Part shown: piece by piece, positions 56,923 to 64,000 of the stretch
Layout of the letters: each line of letters begins with the position of its first letter
How positions within the stretch are numbered: position 1 is the first letter of the stretch
From: Pandoraea vervacti
Lineage (GTDB): Bacteria > Pseudomonadota > Gammaproteobacteria > Burkholderiales > Burkholderiaceae
Reading direction: 5' to 3'
Assembly (NCBI RefSeq): GCF_000934605.2
Contig: NZ_CP010897.2
Location: 3,410,001 to 3,474,000, forward strand
Length of the DNA: 64,000 nt
Translations under genes and position numbers: made by a program
Notes under the pieces: generated by a model
Told to the model about the DNA's origin: nothing
What the model saw: the letters and a program-made list of their open reading frames with translations, nothing else
Database searches by the model: none

Positions 56923-58023
56923 TCAGGACCCCGGTTGCGGGGAGGATGCCGTGGCGTCCTGTGCTGCAGCGTTGCCGTCTCCCTCTGCCTCGAGCTCTCG
57001 GGCACCGTTTTCCCACAGCGTCAGCACTTCGGCGCCGGGCTCGAGCGCCAGCCGATGTCCGTAGGGCGGGAGCGCCGCCTGAAACCACTCACGCTGGAGC
57101 TGCGCCATCTCGCCGCTGCGAAACATCGACGCGAGCACGGCATCGACTTGCGCCTTGAACGCCGGGTCGTCCGGGGGCAGCACCAGTGCGTAGTATTCAG
57201 GCTGGTCCGAGAGCGGCGCTCCGACGATGCGGTAGGCGTTCGGCGCTCTGCTCGTGGCCCGCAGGCCTTCGAGCAATACGTCGTCCAGCGCCAGCGCTTG
57301 CGCACGCCGTTCGCGCAGCATGCGAAACGCATCGTCGTAGTCACGGGCCATCAGAAGCTGAAATCCCGTACGGGCGTGTTGGGCACGCACGATCCGCTCG
57401 GCGGTCGTGCCCTGCACCACGACCAGACGCAACCCGCGCATGTCGCCGATGGACTCGATGCCCGTTCCCTGTCGGACCATCAACCGGATGTGCGCCGCGT
57501 AATACGGCAGGCTGAACGCCACACGTTGCGCCCGTTCGGCCGTCACGGTCGACGGGGCGCAATCGATGTCGATGGCATCGCCTTTGATTAGCGGCCCGCG
57601 CATCTGCTCGATCACCCGCACGGGTGTGCTGCGTAGTTCCGGCATCGCCATGGCCCGCTGCAATGCCGGGACAATGCGCTGGCACAGCGCCCACGACAGT
57701 CCCATCGGCTGGTCGTTGGCATCGACATAAGAAAACGGAATGGCCGCCTGACGGTAGCCCAGGAGAATACGGCCGCGCTCGCGGATGCGTGCAATCGTCG
57801 GTGCGTCGTCAGCAGGTGAATCCGCTGCCCAAGCCCCTTCCCCAGCGACCGACGGTGTGACCTGAGCGGTTGCCGCTACCGCGCTCAAACGGGGCATACC
57901 GGGCATCGGCGGGCCGCCAGCGTGCGTCGCGTGCGACGCCAAAACGATCAGCGCGGCGCTCAGTGAGGCAATAACGCGGCGACGCCAATCTCGGAGAAAT
58001 GCGCAGGCAGACGGATGGCACAT
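56923..58023 (-). CDS. Amino acid ABC transporter substrate-binding protein, second paralogue
   Basis: 366 residues. A signal peptide (WRRRVIASLSAALIVLASHA, cleavage near residue 36) is followed by a Pro/Met/Ala-rich spacer and a domain related to the first paralogue: RIRERGRILLGYRQAAIPFS, LIKGDAIDIDCAPSTVTAER, LVVVQGTTAERIVRAQHART and LALDDVLLEGLRATSRAPNA. Identity between the two looks roughly 40-50 percent over the domain by eye. The C-terminus is Ala/Ser-rich. No transporter partners adjacent; the two genes are in tandem with a 98-base gap, as after a duplication. Confidence 0.87.
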   Translation of the reverse strand: MCHPSACAFLRDWRRRVIASLSAALIVLASHATHAGGPPMPGMPRLSAVAATAQVTPSVAGEGAWAADSPADDAPTIARIRERGRILLGYRQAAIPFSYVDANDQPMGLSWALCQRIVPALQRAMAMPELRSTPVRVIEQMRGPLIKGDAIDIDCAPSTVTAERAQRVAFSLPYYAAHIRLMVRQGTGIESIGDMRGLRLVVVQGTTAERIVRAQHARTGFQLLMARDYDDAFRMLRERRAQALALDDVLLEGLRATSRAPNAYRIVGAPLSDQPEYYALVLPPDDPAFKAQVDAVLASMFRSGEMAQLQREWFQAALPPYGHRLALEPGAEVLTLWENGARELEAEGDGNAAAQDATASSPQPGS

Positions 58024-58119
58024 GGTCGGGCTCGAACAGGATGGAAAATGCCCGTACCTTAGTCATCGCTACCCGTCGAATTTTCGCCCTGCTCTACTAT
58101 TCGGAAAAATCCCTTTGCC

Positions 58120-58707
58120 TCAACGGGTGTGCGCCAGCAGCGTCTGCAACAACCGTTCGTCGTCCTCCGGTGTCGGCGACGTATTGTCGAAACGCACAAG
58201 CCCCGGGAACGCCGCCGCGGGCGGCAGGTAGCGCCGCACCCGGTACTCGTCCCAATGTTCGAGCTTGTAGGCGTCGTTCGGATTACCCCGACTCACGATA
58301 CGCTCCCTCGCATGCGCTTCGTCCAGATCGACCCACACCACGTGCACGCCCACGTCGTCGTCGACATCGAGCCAGGCGCGGTCGAACAGGAGTCCTTCGC
58401 GCAGCTCGCGCGACAACGGGCCGACGACCAGCACATTCACACCGAGACGCAGATTCTCGCGTGCCGTCTCGAGCAGACCGGCGTACTCCGGCTCGCGCAG
58501 CGTCTGCAGGTACAGCGGGCTGTCGCGGTCGTTCGGATTGCCGGTCAGCGCGCCCATCACCGACGCGCTGTACGCGCCGTAAAGGGTGTCCTTGTCGAGC
58601 AGGCAGAAGGCCTCGCCGCTGCGTGCGATCAGCGGGCGGATGAGTCGCTTGGCAAGCGTTGTCTTGCCTGCCCCGGCATGACCACAGAAGAAGATGAGTC
58701 GTGTCAT
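58120..58707 (-). CDS. P-loop ATPase/kinase of unknown substrate
   Basis: 195 residues. Walker A is FFCGHAGAGKTTLAKRLIRP near the N-terminus; KDTLYGAYSASVMGALTGNP and the later VVWVDLDEAHARERIVSRGN fit the AAA_33/zeta-toxin-like and sugar-kinase P-loop group, with an Arg finger-like RERI. The conserved arginine and the R-x-x-x-R motif resemble 6-phosphogluconate/gluconate-type or shikimate-type kinases, but no substrate motif is certain. The start codon overlaps the stop of the cupin gene by four bases. No toxin-antitoxin partner with a zeta/epsilon pattern is present. Confidence 0.75.
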   Translation of the reverse strand: MTRLIFFCGHAGAGKTTLAKRLIRPLIARSGEAFCLLDKDTLYGAYSASVMGALTGNPNDRDSPLYLQTLREPEYAGLLETARENLRLGVNVLVVGPLSRELREGLLFDRAWLDVDDDVGVHVVWVDLDEAHARERIVSRGNPNDAYKLEHWDEYRVRRYLPPAAAFPGLVRFDNTSPTPEDDERLLQTLLAHTR

Positions 58708-59090
58708 GCCGCCGCCTTGCGCTCGAACATCACGAAGTGCTTGCGCACCGGCTCCACGACTTCGAAGACCCCTTCGAAGCCCGCCGGTATCACGCAGGCG
58801 TCGCCCGGCCCGAACTCCGAGGCATTGCCCTGGAGATCGCTGATCCGGATACGCCCTTCGATGACGGAGAAATACTCCTGACGATGGGCGCCGAAAGCAA
58901 TGCGCCACGCGCCGGGTTCGCACGTCCATTCGCCGCAATCGAATTCGCCGAGCGCATCGGTATAGAACGTGCGTGTCATCCGTTGCGGGTTGCCGCTCAC
59001 ACGGCGTGCCTGGGCCGGGTGGTCGAACACGGCCTCCCCCGCCTGATCGGGGGAAAAGGTGATGAGAGAAGGCGCAGAAGATGTCGTCAT
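58704..59090 (-). CDS. Cupin domain protein
   Basis: 128 residues. A single cupin_3-like barrel: DCGEWTCEPGAWRIAFGAHR, QEYFSVIEGRIRISDLQGNA and EFGPGDACVIPAGFEGVFEV, with one His (AHRQEYFS) and Glu at the metal-site position. Ends VVEPVRKHFVMFERKAAA, as in the DUF861 (ethanolamine-type) cupins. It precedes and overlaps the P-loop kinase gene, so the two are co-translated. The reaction or ligand is unknown. Confidence 0.85.
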   Translation of the reverse strand: MTTSSAPSLITFSPDQAGEAVFDHPAQARRVSGNPQRMTRTFYTDALGEFDCGEWTCEPGAWRIAFGAHRQEYFSVIEGRIRISDLQGNASEFGPGDACVIPAGFEGVFEVVEPVRKHFVMFERKAAA

Positions 59091-59124
59091 GGGTCGGGTC
59101 GGAAGTCGTAAGGAAATGCGTCGC

Positions 59125-59979
59125 TCAATTGAGCGCCGCGCTCAGCTTGCGCCGCCATGCGGACACCGTCGACGGGTCGCTCTCGGCTAACGCATCGAAG
59201 ATGGCCAACATCGACTTTCGTGCGGCGTCGTCGCCGAACGAACGGTCGCGCTGCACGATGTCGAGCAGCGTCTGCAAAGCGGGCTCATAGGCCCGATCCG
59301 CCAGATAACGGTTGGCGAGATCGAGACGCGCCTGCAAATTCCCGGGCTCGGCGTTAACACGGTCGAGCAATTGCGCCGCCGGCGGCAGTTGGCTCGCCTG
59401 CTCGGCCGCTTCGATGCGCGTGGTCAGGGCGGCAATACGCGCGTCGCCGCTGGCAGCCGTGCGTGGGGACAACAGCGTGAGCTCCGTGCGTGCGCCTTGC
59501 GTGTCGCCCATGCCGAGCAGCACGTCGACCAGATCGAGGCGCACGTCGTCGTGCGCGGGATCGAGGGCCAATGCGGCCTGGAGCGCGTCGCGAGCCACCG
59601 TCGGCTGCCCGTCGGCCAGCGCCGTGCGCGCCACCTTGCGCGCCATTTCGGCCGGATTCGGCACGATGCGATCGATGAACGCACGCAGTTGCCCCTCCGG
59701 CAGCGCGCCGACGAACTGATCGACCGGTTCGCCATCGACGAACGCGATGACCGTGGGCAGGCTGCGCACGCCGTAGTCGGCGCACAGTTGCGCGTTCTCA
59801 TCGGCATTGATCTTGACGAGCCGGATGCGCCCCTGGGCTTCGGCTTCCAGCCTTTCGAGCATCGGCCCGAGGGTGTTGCACGGGCCGCACCACGGCGCCC
59901 AGAAGTCGGCCAGCACGGGCACCTGATGCGAGACGGCCAGAACGTCGGTGTCGAAGCTGGCGAGATTGGTATCGATCAT
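59125..59979 (-). CDS. cnoX: CnoX/YbbN thioredoxin-TPR chaperedoxin
   Basis: 284 residues. Thioredoxin domain (about 1-110) with the active-site motif WAPWCGPCNTLGPMLERLEA, i.e. CGPC with redox-active cysteines; it differs from E. coli YbbN (SxxC) and suggests true redox activity. RSLPTVIAFVDGEPVDQFVG carries the cis-proline. The C-terminal TPR-like part (about 115-284) has ALQAALALDPAHDDVRLDLV and LLDRVNAEPGNLQARLDLAN. Protects proteins from oxidation and passes clients to chaperones. The ATG at 59979 matches the family start MIDTNLASF. Confidence 0.9.
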   Translation of the reverse strand: MIDTNLASFDTDVLAVSHQVPVLADFWAPWCGPCNTLGPMLERLEAEAQGRIRLVKINADENAQLCADYGVRSLPTVIAFVDGEPVDQFVGALPEGQLRAFIDRIVPNPAEMARKVARTALADGQPTVARDALQAALALDPAHDDVRLDLVDVLLGMGDTQGARTELTLLSPRTAASGDARIAALTTRIEAAEQASQLPPAAQLLDRVNAEPGNLQARLDLANRYLADRAYEPALQTLLDIVQRDRSFGDDAARKSMLAIFDALAESDPSTVSAWRRKLSAALN

Positions 59980-60189
59980 AGGTCTTGTCGAGCGTGGTAA
60001 ATTGCGTGAATGGCGGCCGTCGTGCATGCAAAGTCATGGAAAACGGCCGTCCGCTGGAAGCATGGTAATCGCAAAACTGGGCAAAACGGTACGGACGCGC
60101 GACAGCGCCCCGGGTTCCCGCCTCGGCCACGCGTCTCGTCACATGCCCCGAACCGTCCGACGCCCGTCGGACATCCGGCAGGGAGACAC

Positions 60190-62811
60190 ATGCACGCAGG
60201 CCACGGCACGGCGATTTTTTTCACCCAACTGCTCTTGCTGGTTCTCGTCGGCCGTCTGCTCGGCGAGGTGATGCAGCGACTGCGTCAACCCGCGGTCATG
60301 GGCCAGTTGCTCGCCGGCGTGCTGCTCGGCCCCTCCATCTTCGGCGCGCTCCTGCCTGCCTGGCAACACGCCGTCTTCCCCGACAACCAAGCGCAGAAAA
60401 AAATGCTCGAGGCCGTCTCGGAGCTGGGCGTACTGCTGCTTCTGCTCTCGACGGGGCTGGAAACGGACCTTGGCCTCGTGCGACGCATGAAACGCATGGC
60501 CATTTTTGCCTCGGCGGGCGGCATGATGATCCCGTTCGTGTGCGGCTTCGCCCTCGGGTGGCATCTTCCGGACAAGCTGCTGCCGCATCCGGAAGCGCGA
60601 CTCGTCACCTCCCTGTTTCTCGGCACGGCGCTGTCGATTTCGTCGGTCAAGGTCGTGGCCATGGTCATTCGCGAAGTCGACTACCTGCGACGCAACATCG
60701 GCCAGATCATTCTCGCCGCAGCCATCCTCGACGACACCACCGGCTGGATCATCATCGCGGCGATCGCGGGCCTGGGCGCGAGCGGCTCCATCGACCTGGG
60801 ACATCTGTCGATCAGTCTGGGCGGCACGCTGCTGTTCATCGTGCTGTGCTTTACGGTCGGCAAACGCGCGGTCGCGGTGGCGATTCGGTGGACGAACGAT
60901 CGCTTCACCATCGAGATGCCCGTGCTCAGCGCGATTCTCGTGATCACCTTCGTGCTGGCTCTCGCGACGGACAAGCTCGGCGTGCACACCGCGCTGGGCG
61001 CGTTCATGGCGGGGGTCATGATCGGACAGTCCCCCATTTTGTCGGAAAAGATCGAGGCGCAACTGCGAGGATTGATCGTCGCGCTCTTCGCACCGGTGTT
61101 CTTCGGCGTTGCCGGCCTGTCGGTGGATCTGACCATTCTGCTCGATTGGCGCATGCTCGGCCTCGTTGCCGGCCTGATTCTGATCGCCAGCGTGGGCAAG
61201 TTCGCGGGTTGCTTCATCGGCGGGCGTCTGGGCGGCATGTCCTCGGCCGAAGCCCTGGCGCTGGCCACCGGGATGAACGCGCGCGGCTCAACCGAAATCA
61301 TCGTGGCCAGCATCGGCCTGTCGCTCGGCGTGCTGAGCAAGGACCTGTTCACGATGGTCGTCATCATGGCGCTCATCACCACGCTGATCATGCCGCCGGT
61401 GCTGCGCCGCGCGCTGGTTCGCATTCCGCTCTCCGACGAGGAAAAAGCGCGACTGGAGAAGGAAGCTGCCGAGGAAAGGGACTTCCTGCCGAACGTCGAA
61501 CGCATTCTGGCTGCCGTGGATGGCAGCGCCAACGGACGCTTCGCCGCCTGGATCGCCGGGCTGACCGCCGGCGTGCGCGGCACCCTCACGACCGTGCTTG
61601 CGCCCACGCCGACGCCGACCGATGGCGGAAAGGCAGCCCGCGAGGTGCGCGAGGCCGAGGAGATCGAGGAGATTGAGGTGGCCGCGTCGGCGAAGCCGCG
61701 TGCGACCGCATCGTCCTGGACAGACGGACGGCGCAAGGCTCTCGGGGATCGAGAGGACGGCAAGGAAGGCAACAAGGCGGAGGACGCCGCTCGCACCCGT
61801 GACGACGAGGGCGCGAGCCGCGACGCTTACGACATCGCCCTCGCCGCCGCGAAACGCGCCATCGGCCGGGCGCCTGCAACGCCGGGTGTCGAGGAGGACA
61901 AGCCCGTTGACAAGGCCCGCAAGGCGGCGCGTCTGGTGCTGCGAGAACGCACAGGCAAAGCGCCTCAGAAAACGCCCGAATTGCCACATGGCCCCATCAA
62001 GGACGACACACACGACACCTCGGGCGACGGCAAGTCACGTGCGTCGGGCGCGCCCGCGCCGAAACATGAACCCGTGGGCGAAGCGCATGACGACAAGCGT
62101 GTGAGCGAAGCCAGGGAAGAAGGCGAGTTCGTGGCGAGCGACCCGTCGGATGCCGCACGCGAGCAGGAGGCGGCGCAACCGGACAGCAGCCATGAAGCGA
62201 CGCGCATCTCGGACGAGATCGCCAAGGGGTACGGTTTCGTGATCGCAGGGTTCGACGCGCCCGGCGAAGAATCGGACTCCGACGTCCCGCCGTTGCCCCT
62301 GCCCACGGGCGTGCTGCCACTGACCAAGGCATTCGACGGGGCGATCGCCATCGTGCTCGCGCACGGTGAGCACGTGCGCAGACCGGATGCGCCGCTCGAC
62401 ATCCTCGTGCCAGTCTCAGGAACCGACTACTCGCGTCACGCCGCCGAACTGGCCATTACTCTGGCGCGGGCCGCCGACGCGTCGGTCACGGCGCTGCACG
62501 TCTCGGCGCGCGTGGCGCCGGGCATGCTGCACCGCCAATGGCGCCCGCGGGTTCTGCGCCCAGACACCGCCGAAGCCGCCATGATGGACAACCTGCACGC
62601 GCTGGCCGAGCGCAATGGCGTGAAGCTTCGTACGCGGCTGCTCGCCAGCGGCAAGATCGAGGAGGCCGTGCTTCATCAGATTCACCACGGCAAACACAAT
62701 CTGCTCGTGCTGGGCGTGCAACCGCGCTTCGGTGACCGCCTGAACTTCGGCGCCGTATCGCATCGCCTGCTCGAAGAACGGCATTGCTCGGTGATCGTGT
62801 TGAGCGCCTGA
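60190..62811 (+). CDS. CPA2 cation:proton antiporter with C-terminal universal stress domains
   Basis: 873 residues from ATG 60190 with GGGAG upstream. The Na+/H+ exchanger part (about 1-410) has 12 membrane segments with the DDTTGW motif (LAAAILDDTTGWIIIAAIAG) in the ion-path region and the later GMNARGSTEIIVASIGL helix. A first Usp domain starts ERILAAVDGSANGRFAAWIA (about 436-470), is interrupted by a charged, Glu/Lys/Arg/Ala-rich stretch of about 200 residues (471-673), resumes EIAKGYGFVIAGFDAPGEES, and is followed by a second intact Usp domain (about 735-873) starting LDILVPVSGTDYSRHAAELA. Role: K+ or Na+ efflux with nucleotide sensing, as in Kef/Usp fusions. Confidence 0.88.
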   Translation: MHAGHGTAIFFTQLLLLVLVGRLLGEVMQRLRQPAVMGQLLAGVLLGPSIFGALLPAWQHAVFPDNQAQKKMLEAVSELGVLLLLLSTGLETDLGLVRRMKRMAIFASAGGMMIPFVCGFALGWHLPDKLLPHPEARLVTSLFLGTALSISSVKVVAMVIREVDYLRRNIGQIILAAAILDDTTGWIIIAAIAGLGASGSIDLGHLSISLGGTLLFIVLCFTVGKRAVAVAIRWTNDRFTIEMPVLSAILVITFVLALATDKLGVHTALGAFMAGVMIGQSPILSEKIEAQLRGLIVALFAPVFFGVAGLSVDLTILLDWRMLGLVAGLILIASVGKFAGCFIGGRLGGMSSAEALALATGMNARGSTEIIVASIGLSLGVLSKDLFTMVVIMALITTLIMPPVLRRALVRIPLSDEEKARLEKEAAEERDFLPNVERILAAVDGSANGRFAAWIAGLTAGVRGTLTTVLAPTPTPTDGGKAAREVREAEEIEEIEVAASAKPRATASSWTDGRRKALGDREDGKEGNKAEDAARTRDDEGASRDAYDIALAAAKRAIGRAPATPGVEEDKPVDKARKAARLVLRERTGKAPQKTPELPHGPIKDDTHDTSGDGKSRASGAPAPKHEPVGEAHDDKRVSEAREEGEFVASDPSDAAREQEAAQPDSSHEATRISDEIAKGYGFVIAGFDAPGEESDSDVPPLPLPTGVLPLTKAFDGAIAIVLAHGEHVRRPDAPLDILVPVSGTDYSRHAAELAITLARAADASVTALHVSARVAPGMLHRQWRPRVLRPDTAEAAMMDNLHALAERNGVKLRTRLLASGKIEEAVLHQIHHGKHNLLVLGVQPRFGDRLNFGAVSHRLLEERHCSVIVLSA

Positions 62812-62873
62812 TCTTACTGCGCGCCTTCAGGGCGCCCCCCCGCTCCTCCACCTCACCTGGGCGTCCTGCATCG

Positions 62874-62914
62874 ACAAAAAAACGCCTGCTGCCGATCTCC
62901 GGCAACAGGCGTTG
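62874..62914 (-). terminator. Terminator after pirin gene
   Basis: On the minus strand ACGCCTGTTGCCGG and CGGCAGCAGGCGT form a long stem followed by TTTTTTTG, about 20 bases after the stop at 62935. The region toward the antiporter stop (62811) holds only this hairpin. Confidence 0.88.
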
Positions 62915-62934
62915 GTGGGTTTGGCGCGCCGGGG

Positions 62935-63834
62935 TCAGTTCGCCGACGGCTTGCGCTCCGGCAACGGAATCCATTCCGTCTCCCCCGGCACCTTGCCCAT
63001 CTCCTGGGCGGTCCACGCGGCTTTTGCCTGCTCGATGCGCTCACGGCTCGACGATACGAAGTTCCAGAAGATGAAGCGCTCGCCATCCAGCGGTGCGCCG
63101 CCGAGCAGCATCAGCCGGACCGGCTTGTCGCCCGCCACGATGCGCACGTCCCCTCCTTGCGCGAGCACCCCCATGCGGTGTTCCGGCAGCGTCTCGTCGT
63201 TCGCCGTCACCTCGCCCTGCACCGTGTAGATCGCGCGTTCCGCGTATTCGGGCGGCAACACGAACGCCGCACACGGCTCCATGTCGACGGCCAGATAGAA
63301 GATCGGCGAGAACACCTTCACCGGGGCCTTCTCGCCGAATGCTTCTCCGAGAATCAGACGCATGTGAACGCCCGGCAGGAAGATGTCGGGCAGCGACGCC
63401 GCCTCATGATGCGAAAACGAGGGCTCGGTCTCTTCGTCCGCTTGCGGCAACGCCACCCACGTCTGGATGCCATGCACGTCGCCACCACGCTCGCGCACGT
63501 CGTGCGGCGTGCGCTCGGAGTGCACGATGCCGCGCCCGGCGGTCATCCAGTTCACCGCCCCTGGCGTGATGCGCTGGTCGCTGCCGAGGCTGTCCCGGTG
63601 CCAGATTTCACCATCGAACAAATAGGTGACGGTCGCCAGCCCGATGTGCGGATGCGGCCGCACGTCCATGCCCTGCCCGGGTGAAAGCGTGGCCGGGCCC
63701 ATATGGTCGAAGAAAATGAACGGGCCGACGGTCTTGAACGCCAGACTCGGCAGGCTGCGTTGCACGGTGAAAGCGCCGATGTCGCTCAGGTGCGGCTTGA
63801 GCACGGCAAGGAAGGGACTCGTGGAATCAGTCAT
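62935..63834 (-). CDS. Pirin family protein
   Basis: 299 residues with two cupin-like barrels. N-terminal barrel: FIFFDHMGPATLSPGQGMDV, RPHPHIGLATVTYLFDGEIW (metal His residues of pirin) and GIVHSERTPHDVRERGGDVH (third His and Glu). C-terminal barrel: AIYTVQGEVTANDETLPEHR and RLMLLGGAPLDGERFIFWNF. Bacterial pirins are metal-containing and some act as quercetinases; the exact reaction is unknown here. GGAGAACCGCGCC precedes the ATG. Single gene with its own terminator. Confidence 0.92.
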   Translation of the reverse strand: MTDSTSPFLAVLKPHLSDIGAFTVQRSLPSLAFKTVGPFIFFDHMGPATLSPGQGMDVRPHPHIGLATVTYLFDGEIWHRDSLGSDQRITPGAVNWMTAGRGIVHSERTPHDVRERGGDVHGIQTWVALPQADEETEPSFSHHEAASLPDIFLPGVHMRLILGEAFGEKAPVKVFSPIFYLAVDMEPCAAFVLPPEYAERAIYTVQGEVTANDETLPEHRMGVLAQGGDVRIVAGDKPVRLMLLGGAPLDGERFIFWNFVSSSRERIEQAKAAWTAQEMGKVPGETEWIPLPERKPSAN

Positions 63835-64000
63835 GGCGCGGTTCTCCTGCGGTCTGCGTGTTTGTCGTGGTCGTCATGATCACGTGGGCTTGCCGCCCGA
63901 TTGTAGAGGACATTGACGGCGCACTCCATGACACTTGCGCATGATTGCCCTGTCGGGAATGTGGCCGCGGGCACGCGGGCGCATGCTGGTGCGGCATCGC
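63835..64000. other. End of window, no gene identified
   Basis: 166 bases upstream of the pirin gene with no supported feature; a plus-strand ATG at 63938 opens a frame that runs off the window, but nothing recognisable follows. Confidence 0.5.

Overview
This window looks like ordinary chromosome from a high-GC betaproteobacterium of the order Burkholderiales, most likely Pandoraea or a close Burkholderiaceae relative. The genus is an inference. It rests on the high GC content, the ilvB-ilvH-ilvC-psd-pssA-(kbp)-leuA gene order, the sigma factor/DUF3619/DUF3106 set divergent from ilvB, and a zinc-free L31 protein. No transposase, integrase, prophage or CRISPR array was seen.

Layout. 1-14 kb holds mixed housekeeping and transport genes: a partial DUF962 gene, a YihY membrane protein, a WrbA-like quinone reductase, DUF2069, a GlcD/D2HGDH-type FAD oxidoreductase, a small ACT-like protein behind a long structured leader, a MerR regulator with an MFS pump, an MtfA-like peptidase, rpmE2, a GT39-like transferase, a MATE pump and glucarate dehydratase. 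14.5-18.3 kb holds four tRNA genes (2x Asp, Glu, Ala), pnp and rpsO. 18.5-21.2 kb holds an orphan binding protein, a lipoprotein and a DUF417 remnant. 21.2-29.7 kb, all on the minus strand, is the branched-chain amino acid and phospholipid block (ilvB, ilvH, ilvC, psd, pssA, kbp, leuA). 30-39 kb on the plus strand carries an ECF sigma factor set, RDD, hydrolase, LpxH-like phosphoesterase, GT4 glycosyltransferase, dgkA, TetR-LOG and DUF2062. 39-46 kb carries DUF924, AlaX, a two-gene type III secretion-like islet (a SycD/LcrH-type chaperone plus an unknown partner), a truncated hemoglobin, a YbbP-like permease and DUF4126. 46.3-55.6 kb combines a guanidine-II riboswitch/Gdx exporter with the complete kdpFABC-DE potassium system. 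55.8-63.8 kb holds two paralogous solute-binding proteins, a P-loop kinase/cupin pair, CnoX, a CPA2 antiporter with Usp domains, and a pirin.

How the genes work together. IlvB/IlvH, IlvC and LeuA cover the early valine, isoleucine and leucine steps, while PssA and Psd make phosphatidylethanolamine from CDP-diacylglycerol. KdpD/E control KdpFABC potassium uptake. Kbp (a potassium-binding BON/LysM protein) and the large CPA2 antiporter give the window a marked cation-homeostasis content. Gdx exports guanidinium, and its own leader carries a textbook two-hairpin guanidine-II sensor. The most interesting uncharacterised items are the orphan chaperone/effector-like pair at 40.7-42.2 kb, the roughly 525-nt leader before the ACT-like protein, a 30-codon ORF coupled to kdpF, and several short tandem repeats of 8 or 11 bp in intergenic DNA.
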